A model generated the notes under the pieces. It had not been told where the DNA came from. It ran no database searches and was given only the letters and a program-made list of their open reading frames with translations. Source: Ophiodon elongatus (taxonomy: Eukaryota > Chordata > Actinopteri > Perciformes > Hexagrammidae). From it: a DNA stretch of 64,000 bases. Below are positions 50,430 to 61,997 of this stretch, piece after piece. Each line of letters opens with the position of its first letter. The first letter of the stretch is position 1. The DNA lies in NCBI GenBank assembly GCA_016806645.1, contig JACSYO010000928.1, positions 226,501-290,500 on the forward strand. Reading direction: 5' to 3'. Position numbers and translations under genes: made by a program.

Positions 50430-51160
50430 GAATAGAATGCCATTTTTGTCCACCAATAAAATGTACGTTGTAAGGATATCCTTTCCAAACTCTTTCCTGT
50501 TCTGGCACATCTCTCTGTGTGGTTGTTTGTTTGCAAAGGACATCCTGTGAATATTCACGCGCATATACGGATTCACAAATAATGGAAATACTACTACTTC
50601 CTCCTGTGACATCAATGAAAGGTGTGTTCATCTCTATGCTCACAAACAATGGAACGTTTTGAAATACACAATTGTTTATAGTTGTATTCATTATGACCTT
50701 GACTTGATTACCTTGGCATATTTAGAAGGAAGATCTGCACTGCTTTTCTCAACTTTTGTGGTTGATACAGATTTTTTTAATGTACTTTTTTCCTGCTATC
50801 CCTCTTTGTTTATTTGTATTTAAGTGAATAAGGCTGAGAGTAGGTCAAGACATAAGAAGTATTGCAGATAATATTATATTTGATCTTACCTTGATAGGTA
50901 GTCCGTTCACTACGAAACATGAATAAGAAACAATTGTTTATATTAAAATTAAAAGCATATCGGCATTGCAAATCAGCAACAAAATCATTATTTAAGAAAA
51001 ATTCACCTACATCTCAATACCAACAAGGAACAACATTACATCAAACCCAGCAATCTGCGTGTTACCAATTTTCCTTTTGATGAAATGGTGAATATGATAA
51101 TTTTGATTTCAAATATTGAAGGATATTTCTTTGACTTTATCACCACAGCAGAAGTTAAGA
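50430..51160. other. Intergenic telo2-ift140, no gene seen
   Basis: AT-rich spacer without recognisable exons. Open frames on the minus strand between 50337 and 50691 have no domain. Confidence 0.5.
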
Positions 51161-51370
51161 TAAGATAATCCTTTATTAGTCCCGCAGCGGGGACGTTTAC
51201 AGGATTTAAAGCAGCATAGTGTTTAGTTCAAACAAGAGACATAGTAAAAAGGAACAAGATCAAAACAAGTATTAAAAATAAGCAAATAAGTAATATAAAA
51301 CAGTAAAGAATCCACAATAACTGAAATAGTATACTGTATACAGACAGAATAACTATTATAACTATTTTAC
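51160..51370 (-). mobile_element. 3' tail of a teleost non-LTR retrotransposon (probable)
   Basis: The text 'aagataagataatccttta' then 'ttagtcccgcagcggggac' is a very common fish repeat signature. Read on the minus strand it is a retrotransposon 3' end (GGACTAATAAAGGATTATC) with a short TTATC-type tail. Downstream words (agcagcatagtg, acaagagacatag, aaataagcaaataag) fit the same repeat. The family assignment (LINE/SINE type) needs a repeat library. Confidence 0.6.
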
Positions 51371-51512
51371 ACAGTTAAGTTGAATACAACAACATGCTTG
51401 TAGATTAAACAGTGTGAGTTTCAATTTATTTTATTTTTTTAAAGCCATTTAAATGATCTGTCAAGAAACTGGGGCTAGCAGACGAGATGAGATGGTTTTG
51501 GTGCGATAAGAC

Positions 51513-51520
51513 TGACGTCA
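51513..51520 (+). promoter_or_regulatory. Full palindromic CRE
   Basis: TGACGTCA, the perfect CREB/ATF site, 49 bases upstream of the X-box in the presumed ift140 promoter. A motif match only. Confidence 0.5.
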
Positions 51521-51568
51521 CCGACTCGGGTGTTCGTTGTTTTCCGTAACTCCTCCTCCTGGCCCGAG

Positions 51569-51583
51569 GTTGTCAGGGGCAAC
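51569..51583 (+). promoter_or_regulatory. ift140: Putative RFX X-box of ift140
   Basis: GTTGTC-AGG-GGCAAC is an imperfect inverted repeat matching the X-box layout GTNRCC-N(1-3)-RGYAAC. The right half is perfect and the left half has one mismatch (T for C). RFX factors drive many intraflagellar transport genes through such sites close to the start of transcription, and this copy lies about 640 bases before the ift140 ATG, upstream of a likely 5' UTR intron. Confidence 0.65.
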
Positions 51584-52210
51584 TGGTGGAGACGCTTCCC
51601 TCTCTCACACTGGAGGCTCCACGACAACACCAGAAGTAAAGGTCGATGGTTTAAGTTATTTCGAGATATAAACAAACAAACTGACACTAACCTGAAGAAG
51701 GCGACACTGAGGTTGGTCTTAAGATAATGTGACAGAGCGGGAAACTTCTACAGCAGCGAGAGCTAGCTATGAATGCTAACTTTGGCTAGCTTACATAGCT
51801 TAGCTCCTGTTAGCAGCTAAAGCTAACTTAAGCATTAGTCGCATAACGTGAATGGTAGCTGATAGTAATCGGTAAGTAATCTGTTTTGGTGAATGAAGTG
51901 CAGGTCGTTTATATGGACCCATGAGTGATCTAACGCTAGCTAAGTCAACTCACGTTGACGTAACATTTACAGTGAAATTATACATTTGCAATCAATGGAT
52001 GCTATTTAACGTTTAAGACTTAACTAGTGATTAAGTTGCCGAGCTTTGTTTTATCACGAAATAGCCAGACAGCGAGGTAACTGGGCATTACGCTGCACAA
52101 CAAATACAAAAAACTGTGCAATCAAATACAATAAAACCTGACTAACCATACTAAAGGCTCCAACCCCCTGTTGTTGTTTACTCTCTTATTCAGAGAGGAG
52201 CAGTGGGGAC

Positions 52211-55200
52211 ATGGCGGTGTATTTTGACCACCGTATCGAGGCCCCTGACAGCAGCAATGTGCCCTCTCTGTTGACCTGGCACTCAGCTCTTCCTGTACTG
52301 GCTGTGGCCTCGAGCAGCCCCACTACTGGAGGCAATGTAGACCTCTACCTGCAGCAGGTAAACACTGGGCTTTCCTGATGATCACCGACACAGAAAGAAA
52401 ACAACACTGCTATATCCACTGATATTCTCAATTACAGCATACCTGACAACGTTTTTATACTTTATCCCTGTCCGTATGCAGGGAGAGTACGTGGATAGCT
52501 GCCATTTAGAAACACCTGACCTGCCCGCAGTGCTGCGCTGGCATCCCATAAAGCCCGTGTTGGCACTCGGCTTGGAGAATGGAGAGGTAGTGCTGCTGAC
52601 ACACCCCTCTGGAGATCGAACAGTCCTTCCCAGCACACATGCAGCCTGCATCACACTGCTGGAGTGGAGTAGCTCTGGCAGCCGCTTAGTAACTGGCGAT
52701 CAGGTGAGTGTATTGCAGTGACTGTATACACAGACACTCTTGTACATCTATACTGTACATGTCATATCAACATACTGATGCATTCATGGCCTTCTGGACC
52801 GGATTTCCATACATGATAAACGTGCATTTTTCTGAGAATACTGTGACCAGGGTTGGATTACCAACATGGCATAATTAGCACAGAGTGCCAAATGCAATCT
52901 GAAACCATTTTCACATTTGTTCCTCTAGAACCACATAAATATAGTGTAATTATTCAATGACAGACTGGAGTGCTAGCAGTCTGGAAGGTAGATGCTAGAG
53001 GGAGACTTCAAGGAAACCATCTTGTGAAGCACGAGTACAACAAACCTCTAACTTGCTGCATCTTCAGACCGGCCTCGCCTGGGGAGTAAGTAAACAGGAT
53101 GCAATGCTCAGAGTTACTTATTATTTTTGCCAGTGAGATAATATTGAAAACATTGTGATATTACAAGGCCCTCTTGATCTGAATGCTGCATGCTGATAGT
53201 AGAACCTAACTTATGTTACAGCGATGTGGCAATGCTAGCCCGGGCATCAGTTAGTGGAGATGAGAGTGCTCTGGACATGTTCAGCTGGAAGGGAGCCCCT
53301 CTCAAGATGGGCCCACAGGAGGGACTTGCATTCTACGTCAGCACTGCAGATGGTGAGAGTTTGTTTTTCTTGTCCTTGTTGTCCTTGTTGTGTGCAGCAT
53401 TTTAAGTGTATCGCTGTCGTAAAGTATTATTGTACCACAGTGAGTACGTTGTTGTGGCTCATGACTTTTACAATCTCTATTGGTGATCAATGATTTTTAC
53501 CAATGACAATCCATGAGACAGCTCGTAATTTTTTTGAGAGTATGTGTTACCATGCTGGTTACTTGCTTTCAGCACTGTGCTCCAGCTAAGCCATATTGAG
53601 CTCATTTGCTGAATTTCAGTTCAAGAAAAAAATTGTCAAGCCCACTTTTGCAGTTTTTCCACAAACTTAAGTTGTTAAAATGCACAACAAAGTATTGGTA
53701 TTGAACTACAATCCCATCAGATTACTGCAAAATACAATAATGCTTTGAGGCAATCTTACTTTTTACATCTTTAACCCTGTGTACCTTGAATATAGGTAAG
53801 GTCCACAGTGTGGATGAGCATTGTAAGACCAGCGCACTTCTCAGTGTGGAGGGCGCAATCAAGAAACTGCTCTATCTTGAGAAAAGAGAGGTACTTGCTG
53901 TGATCACAGAGACCCTGATGTTGTCACAGTACACTCTTGGACCAGAGGGAGCCCTTGAATTTATGAAGGTATACAAAAATCATCAAAGATATAAAAAAAA
54001 AAAATAGTTTCCTTCGGGTCAGTTTCTTTTGAAAACATGTTTTTTCATGATAGGTGAAGTTGAGCAGTAAGACTGGGCAGAATGTGGACATTGTCTGGAC
54101 AGAAAACAACCTCCTTATCACAGCAACAGGGGAACAGCTCATCAGGTCAGTGTACACATACTGTTTGTGCACACATACTTTACATTCCAATTTTGAACTT
54201 GAATATCTGTCTTTTTCTTTTTTTAGGCTGTGGGACCTGGAGGGAGAGGACAACTATGTTTTGCCCCTCAATGAGACTCTGGGGTTTGAGGGAGGAGAGA
54301 TGATCAACTGCGTTGCATATTGTGCAGCAAAAGGTAACAGATACCATTTTCATCCCTTTGTGCTAAAAGTATAAAGTGCTGTTTCTTTCTTCACATTCCT
54401 GTGGGTATGATAGTTTCAAGAAGTTTTATTTCAACAAAAAACTTGAGTTGACTGATAACACATAATCAATCCCCTTGATTACTTCATTACACATTACAAC
54501 TCATAAAACCTCATTATTTTTGTATTATGTTTTTTGGCCAACCCAGAAATCTTGGCAGCTGGTACCAGCCATGGCCGCATAGCAATGTGGAAGATGGTGG
54601 TGCAGCCAGGCGGCATCAGAGGTGATACCAAGACCCAGTGGAAGCTACAGACACCCACAGAAATAGAAGGAAATGTCATTCAGCTACAGGTACTCTCTGG
54701 ACTAGCATTTTTTTTTTACTAAATGTGCTATCAGCGCATTAAAAATGAGTCATTTGAAATTATAAAGATAAAATGTCATTTTTATATATTATATATATTA
54801 GTATTCCGCTGGGAAAGTTCACTCAGTCATTCCATTTCAGTGGGGCTCGAGCCTGAATCTGCTGGCGGCCAACAATTCGAACACAGTGCGGATTCTGTGT
54901 GAGCATGTGATGTCGGCCCATTTCAGCCAGCAGGTGGCAGCAGTGCAGCTCACCCCGACCCAGCTCAGCATCACTCTGTTCACCACAGGAGTGAACCTTG
55001 CTCTGCAGTCTGACTCGCATATCAAGGGAGTTTGTGTTACTAAGGTAAGTCTCTGTACCTAAAGAGGGTTAGTGTGTGGCATTTCTGGGGATCTATCGGC
55101 AGAAATGGAATATAATATTATAATACAAGTATGTTTTATTTAGTGCATAATCGCCTGAAAATAAGAATAGTTTGTGTTTTTGTTACCTTCGAACGAGCCA

Positions 55201-58100
55201 TACACACGGAACGGGTGATCTTCACGGAGTCGGCTATGTTGCACCGCCATATTTTTACACTAGCCTAGAACGAATGAACCAACCTCTGGCTCCAGTTAGG
55301 GCCTTTGGTGTTTTTGCGTTAGCCACCGTAGTTTAAAGTTTCACAATCTGTAACCTCACCGCTAGATGCAACACATTGGACCTTTTAAGAAAAGACAATG
55401 ATCGCCTGTAAAAAAAGGCATTCTCATGAAGACAAGTACAAATTTAAATAGAAATCATTGTAACCGGATGTGTGTTGTCATACCAACAGGATTCAGTGAC
55501 GGTCTGGAGTGGCAAGCAGGTCACTGTGTATGAGCTCTCAGGGACAGATCTTCGCAATACAGGTACAAGACTGAAGCCTACTGAACAGACCAAACAACAT
55601 TTTTATAGATGGGACTTTTTTAGAAACTGCACTGATTCCTGTGCACTTCATCCACTGCCCTAATTTGTAAACTTGTGCTTTTCTCCTTCATTTTTCGAAA
55701 CTTCCTTTTCCCACCTCCCCTCTTGCTGATTGCCCAGGATCGTTTCCTTGTGACTCCCATGTCGTAGCTGTACATGATGAGAACCTCTACACGGTGGAAC
55801 CCAACAGGGTTCAGATTCGTACGCCACAGGTCTGTTGTCCCACCCCAAAACCTTCTATCCAATATTCACTAAACACAGAGACGGGCCAAATGCTCGAGCA
55901 TGCATTTTATAAACGCAAACGTTGTGTTGTTGTTTTACTGCTGAATTAGAATGTATTTTAAATGAGAGTATACACACATGCAAGTGGTGTTTATCACCAT
56001 AAATTGGTTAATTGTTGAATCATATTGTTTCCCTCTCTTCTTTAGGGCACCGTGAAGCAACTGCTGACCTTTTCCAAGGCAGAGGGCAATCCTGTACTAC
56101 TGTGTGTGTGTCAGTCTTACCTGGTGATCGGCACAGACACAGCACACATCAGAGTATTTGACCTCTCCCGAAGGTATATAATGTTAACAAGGATGTTGGT
56201 ATCACTTCAGTTCTGGTATTCTTCAATAAAAAAGTAGCCCAAAAAAAAGCCAGTTAACTTCCATTTATTGTAAATTCCTGATCATTGACCACTTCTATGA
56301 TCCAACTACTGTTTGTGTCTAACAATGCGAGTCTTACTGTCTGTCTTTATAGAGATGCCAAAGCTCACTGCAGTGCGAAGAACCTGGTTGACCAGATTGC
56401 TAATCTGGGAGCCCTGAAGTCAGTCAAGTGTAACGCCAACGGCAGCCAAGTCAGCATCCTAATCTCTCAGGTGGATGGCCAACAAACAACAGTCACCCTT
56501 TTCCCTTTTCCCTTTGAGAGCCGATACTTCTGTTCAATATTTCAGGATCTTAAAATGTGACCGTTTCATGTGAATGTTTCTCTTAACTGAACTGTTTACA
56601 ACTCTTCCTCTTAGGTTAATGGGCGACCGGATCACAAAGTGTACTTTTATGACGTCGAGATGGACACTGTGACACACTTTGACTTCTTCGTTGGCAGACC
56701 GTCCAGCGGTCTCTCACAGCCAGAGGAAAGTGAAAGGTAGCTGATGTTTGCTTTCGACTGTATTTGGATTCTTCCCGCGTGGAGTCTTTCCTCCTCCTGG
56801 CTGTCTAACACCGTACATGACTGTTCTGTGTTCCAGGCAGCAGCTTCAGGGGACGGAGCTCAGTGGTCGCTTCCCTGTATCTCACTTCTGGGATGAGAGT
56901 GAACCTCGTCTTTTTGTTTGCGAGACTGTGCCGATCAGTTCTGAATCCTCATCGACTAGTTTCTGGGATACGGTAAAGACTGCTCCTTCACATCGAGATA
57001 GTCCTGTGCAGCTCTATGAGCGAAGCATGGCGCACGCTGTAGTTGTGACTTCCATCAGGACCAGTGGTGCTGAAAACAGTATCCCAAAAGGCTTATGTTT
57101 GTGCATTCTGAGATGATTGATGATGATTCTAATAAATGCAAAGTCCATTTTAAAGTTGTTTGACAGTGTCCTGCCTTCCTTCTGCTCAGACTGACGTGTC
57201 GGTAGTGACGCTCTTCTGTACGCAGGAGCATGGGCTCCTCCTCCAGGACTGCTACCCTAAACCTTCAGGCCTGCAGGCGCTGCTCGCCCTGGATGTGCCC
57301 TACTATTATTTCTGCTGCAAGGTGAGGAACGAGCTCTGTTCTGCTCGTGTGTTGTCTCTTCGTTGGGTTCTCGTGCAGCATCTGGAAAGTTGTACACTGG
57401 CTGTTTCAAAAAGTTCAGTTTTCTTCAACATGGTCCTTGTGTTTTTGTTTGCACCGTCACTATTCCTCTGTGAAACTCACACTGTGTGTTTGGTCTTACA
57501 CACCCCAAGCTATTATTTCGGAGGGGGGGTGTCTTTCGACCAGAAGTAAGTGTCTGTCCCTTACAGTCTGTTCAGAAAGCTTCCGTATTCTTGACTCCCA
57601 ACAACTGTGGTTGTGTACGCTGTGTGTCTTGATGAATAGATTTGTTCTGTGGTGCTTTGTTGTTGTTGTTGTTATTGTTGTTGTTGTTGTTGTTTGGTCT
57701 GCTTCTTATCCATTCCCAAAACCAATGGTTTCCTCCATTTAAAGTTGTTTTTACTAATAATCATCATACCCCACAACGTGCCACATTTATTTCTTGGTTT
57801 TGAATCGCATGTTTACTAAATCTTAACACCATGCTTTCCCACCTGGTGTACCCTTCCTCAGCCTGGGGAGAGAGATCCAGCAGAGATTTCAGCCCCAACG
57901 TCAGCGCCTCCACAGCAGACCCAGCCATCAGAGGGTTCTGCTGCCCAGTTGCCCCAAATGGTGTCCAGGCGAGCTCTCAGAGACTTTGTGGGCCTGGAGA
58001 ACTGTGAGAAGGCAACTCGCGACGCCATGCTCAACTTCAGCTTCTACCTGACCATCGGCAATATGGACGAAGCCTTCAAATCTATCAAGCTCATCAAGAG
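52211..58100 (+). CDS. ift140: Intraflagellar transport protein 140, N-terminal half (3'-partial)
   Basis: Coding exons: 52211-52357 (the exon begins at 52194), 52482-52703, 52964-53085, 53222-53352, 53796-53968, 54054-54145, 54227-54333, 54547-54689, 54841-55044, 55490-55562, 55738-55829, 56046-56173, 56353-56470, 56615-56736, 56837-56972, 57190-57321 and 57862-58100. The frame is open over 793 codons plus 2 bases; the rest lies past the window. IFT140 is a core subunit of the IFT-A complex for retrograde ciliary transport and ciliary entry of membrane proteins. The start MAVYFDHRIEAPD and words such as LTCCIFRPASPGD, SGDESALDMFSWK, HFWDESEPRLFVCE, VPYYYF and NMDEAFKSIKLIK match the human protein. 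The part seen covers the two WD40 propellers and the entry to the TPR solenoid. Splice sites are all GT-AG. The ATG follows a 3' splice site (ATTCAG|), so the 5' UTR is split. Confidence 0.96.
55115..55392. mobile_element. Dispersed percomorph repeat in ift140 intron 9
   Basis: The block contains 'cataatcgcctgaaaataag', 'cggagtcggctatgttgcac', 'gccatatttttacactagcc', 'agttagggcctttggtgttt' and 'cctcaccgctagatgcaaca' followed by 'ttggaccttttaa'. I recognise this order of words as a short, high-copy, non-coding interspersed repeat of percomorph fish. It has no open frame of its own, so it is non-autonomous. The class (MITE or SINE-like) is not clear. Confidence 0.65.
57131..57136 (+). terminator. 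ift140: Possible intronic poly(A) signal in ift140 intron 15
   Basis: AATAAA lies inside the 217-base intron 15, 15 bases after a stop codon reached by reading through the exon 15 donor, and is followed by GTTGTTTGACAGTGTCCTG. It could end a short transcript; whether it is used cannot be told from sequence. Confidence 0.35.
57322..57861 (+). other. ift140 intron 16 with (TTG)n run
   Basis: A 540-base intron with a TTG triplet run at 57659-57692. The long open frames across exon 16 and this intron are fortuitous read-through. Confidence 0.6.
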
Positions 58101-58869
58101 GTAAGGCATCGGTACAGGTGTCGGCTCAGAGAGAGCAGACGTGCAGGATGGCATGCCCGTGTGCGATCGCTGTAATAACTTCTCCCAGCAGCCCTTTCCA
58201 CGGGGGCTTTAGTTCAAAGGCTCAGCAAAGGCCACAGGAATAGCATTGTTGCTATAACCTTGACTCTTCTCAGAATGCGCTACAATAGTTTGCTTAAAAA
58301 CTAATTGCCTTTGACTTGACTGATGAATGTGGCATTGTTGCCTCTGGCTTTTCCAAACACCTCATGTCATTCAACATCTTTAACTGTAGAAGTCAACATG
58401 GAGGAAAACTACTAATAGTTTTGTAACCTTAATTTTGATATACTCTCTTTAAGTCTGACAAGGGATCAAGGCGTAACACTGTCTATTTAGTTATTTCCTT
58501 TAAAGCCTCGTCTTATCCCTATGTAAGAAATACCACACCAAAGTATTGTCTCTGGAAAAGTGTGCACATTTTAAATACTGTATATGCAGAATTCCACATC
58601 ATATGAAACTAAACCCGGCAGTGTATCATTTCGTGATTCTATAATCAAATCACATCCGCCAGAGAATAACTTTTATTTGATTATGTAAGAATATGAAATA
58701 ATATTTTAAACACAGGACATAATTAAGGACTTTTTCTGTGTCTGTGCTTCGGGAAGGAACTCTTGAAATGTGTATATAGGGTATGCGACTGTTTCTGTTA
58801 CTGTGCGGGTGTGTTCAGAGGGGATGTACTTTTCTAAACACACTGACTCACACACACACACACACACAT

Positions 58870-58905
<36 letters not shown>

Positions 58906-61752
58906 TAGGTCCCCCTTGCCAGCTTGGTCCAAAAGGAGTGCCCTTTCCATTCTTGCAAACATTGAATCAGGTCACTAGAAGGATGTGCGTGTCTGTTCCT
59001 GTGTGTGTTGGGGAAACGTATGTGATTTCAGAACAGATTCGATATTATCTTTTGCAGAATACGTGATTCGGGGCACTCTTGTCTGAATTCTGCTGTCATG
59101 TTGCTTTGGCACGTACAAATATAACACAAATGGGCAAATAGCTTGATAACAAACAAATAGGAAAATAGCATATCACACTGGCCGGATATTCCAGAGAGTT
59201 TAATAGGCATGATGACAGCTTTACTTAGTTCCTCATTGATGGCTATTTTTACTGCTGTTTCTTTAAAAAAAAAAAAAAAACAAGAAAAAAAAGGTCAGCA
59301 TTGTGTTCGATTCCCGCATATCTCCATCCACAGGAATATGCATTTCCTGCAGCGTGAACCTGTACCTTCTGGGACATGTCTCGATGGTGCAGATCTTTGA
59401 ATTGACAAAGACTCTCATACTTGAGTCAGAGACCGGCTCGCCATCCAGGAGTCCGGCTTATTTCCTCTAATACATGGGGCTTTGCTCAGCCTCGTCCATG
59501 GATGTTGTGAATCAGGTGGGAAAAATATAAAAGTAATAATTCACTTAAACCAAAACGCATTCACTCAGCATGAAAGTCCCTCTGCCTCCCAAAGCAGCAT
59601 GTCAGATAGATTGGAATGTCTTTATTCAGTCCAGACTGGGCTACTTCCTCTCATTCATGTTGTCCTTGACTTCAGGTGACATGCTGCAGGGTTATCGGCG
59701 ACATGAATGCGAGCTTACTCTGACTCTGTCTTCTTGCCACTGCATTTGCTATTTAAAAGCAAAACTCGCCCTTTCCATCGGAAACAAAAACACCCAAGGA
59801 AGTGTGAAGCCGAGACTGATAGATGATGTTGCAGTCATCATAATTGGCTGAGGTACATGTGACCCTCATGCTCTCAAGTTTCTGCCATTTGTCATAGGAA
59901 ATGTAGCTCACTGCATAACACCATTACAGCTCTTCACCGCTGTTAGTCTGTCATTCTTCTCAGAAGATATTTCCGTTTCCATGAAGCAAAGATTAGAATT
60001 TGAATTGTACAAAATGTAGATATCTATATTTATTTTCACAGAGTAGTCTTTGCATCATCTTTCACCCAGCAGGTTTGAGTCAGTTTTTTTTTTAATGATG
60101 GTATTGGAATTTAAAATGATTCCACCAGTGATAAGAGACTAGATAAGAGTGTGTTTGGAGTGTTAGTGTCCAATAGCACCTAAAGCAATATACAGTATGT
60201 GCAGCACTTTGTCTTCTACTATACTGTGCTATAGATAATATGTCAGATCATATGGACTCTTAACAAATCTTGAGGGAGGTTCATTCTTGACCTTGCTACT
60301 GTAAGACCTTTCAATCATATCTCACGGTCCTCTTCAAGCGAATATATATATAATCCATTTTGTTATCATCTCACATAAGTTTTGTTCATAGTACTGCACT
60401 TAGGTCGCATGATAACACTTGAGCAAATTCTAGTTGCTGAATAATGCCATGATATATGGCCAAAAGCTCCAGACAGAAAGTTAGTAAGTGAACCGTGAGT
60501 TCAAAATACCACGGATACAATTCTGTTGCTAAACGTTTAAACAAATACGGGTTACATGTCATTTCAAATTGTCAAATTAATGAAGTTCTGTGTTGTCCAT
60601 TTGTCAGGTGTGGTGTTGGACACCGAAACAGCAGCAGCAACAACAACAACAACCACCACTGTTTGAATATTTACCAATAAATTTATTGAATTTATATGCT
60701 ATATTATTATTTTAATGTGCCCCTATGTTTGAACCACTGATAGCCTGGAGTTTTGCAGAAGTATGATATGGTCACAATAATACTACTACGAATGATAGCA
60801 TTATCCTTTATAACAACATATTATATTAATTTTAGTATACAGTATGTACCACAAGCGAGCAGGGTTTTGTATGGAAGGCCTCGTGACAGTTGCGTTTTTA
60901 AATAAATCTGCATGTCATTTCAAAATGCAGTACACTTCGCCAAAACATTTGTAACCTTCAATTTAGCAAATACTGCTGTAAAAAATCCAAATCACTTCCA
61001 TACATTAATTGGCAGTTCTTTTGTGTTTTTATATCTTCCATTCTTCAACCGCAAAAATATGAATGGGATGATGACGCATTCAGAGAGAGTAAGAATATTC
61101 CCTCATTTCCGTAGGTTCTTGTTTATTTGATCAAAATATCACCTCTCATTGGCTGTTTTAAACTACTTACTTGCAACACATATCATTAATATTAATATGT
61201 ATTACTGTAATACGCTTTAAAAGGATGAAAACAAATATGAGGTATTCTGGTATTACATTTTCAACATCTTTCATAATTTCCAATTTATAATTATGCAGGA
61301 GGCCATTTAATACGTGCACATATAAAAAAACAGGTCAAGTTCCAGCTTGATCTTTTCAGGTTGTTTCATTTAAGACATTCCTCGTCCAAATTTCATATTT
61401 AGCCACAAATGAGCTCACCCAAGCATGAATAAATGAATCATCATACAGTTTTGAATACGTTTGGAAGGTTAGGGTTGATTTATACATCAAGTTGACTTGT
61501 GTGCCCTAAGAAGCATTATAATTCTGATATCATGCTTTATGGTGGGAGAAGTTATGAAATATAGAGTTTTACAATTGCAGTACATGTTAGTCCAGCTGTT
61601 TGTAGAGCCACAGCAATGCCCTCTTTTCTTGAGAGTCACACTGGAGGCTCCTAGCCGGAGTAAAACATGAAAAGTTGAGAGCACAGTCTTGTCGTTGTAG
61701 TCAATTACTTCCTATTCGCTTGGATTACGCAGTCAACAAGGCTCAACGAGGC
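58101..61752 (+). other. ift140 large intron, left part
   Basis: Intronic sequence after exon 17. It contains a CA compound microsatellite at 58851-58905 (one ATG break), an A run at 59263-59281 and a CAACAA run at about 60630-60650. No exon matching the IFT140 TPR region was recognised. AT-rich between 60000 and 61500. Confidence 0.55.
58851..58905 (+). repeat. (CA)n microsatellite in ift140 intron
   Basis: CA dinucleotides with one TG interruption. The reverse strand gives a false Cys-Val open frame. Confidence 0.95.
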
Positions 61753-61997
61753 TCAACAGGGCGACTCCACGTAGTCGTTGTCTAGGCGGGGATGGAAAGG
61801 CGATGCCAGTGAGCGACTGATGATTATAACTCGGGGTGCAAGGCAGTCATCGCGGCGATGTAAAATGTTCCAGATGAGCATGGCCGCAGCCATCGTGGCC
61901 AGCAGGCAAGCGGCTATGTCCAAGTAGCAGGAGTAGGACAGGTGCGTGTAGGGCCCGATCCTGTAGAAGGTCACGAGTCCGATCACCAGCACGAAAC
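61753..61997 (-). CDS. tmem204: Transmembrane protein 204, last coding exon (partial)
   Basis: On the minus strand a 3' splice site (CTGTACAG) at 61998-62005 opens an exon coding FVLVIGLVTFYRIGPYTHLS, then a hydrophobic stretch with LLATMAAAMLIWNIL, a basic ILHRRDD turn, and the C-terminus ending DNDYVESPC with TGA at 61753-61755. This matches the end of mammalian TMEM204 (CLP24/claudin-like, an adherens-junction tetraspan membrane protein of endothelium that modulates VEGF signalling) almost residue for residue; 80 residues are seen, covering the fourth membrane span and cytoplasmic tail. Upstream exons must lie at higher coordinates; I did not find them before 64000. The gene sits inside an ift140 intron on the opposite strand, as in human. 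Confidence 0.93.

Noticed and set aside
58706..59066. Cys-Val / Thr-His repeat frames in the ift140 intron
   Set aside because: They come from the (CA)n microsatellite at 58851-58905.
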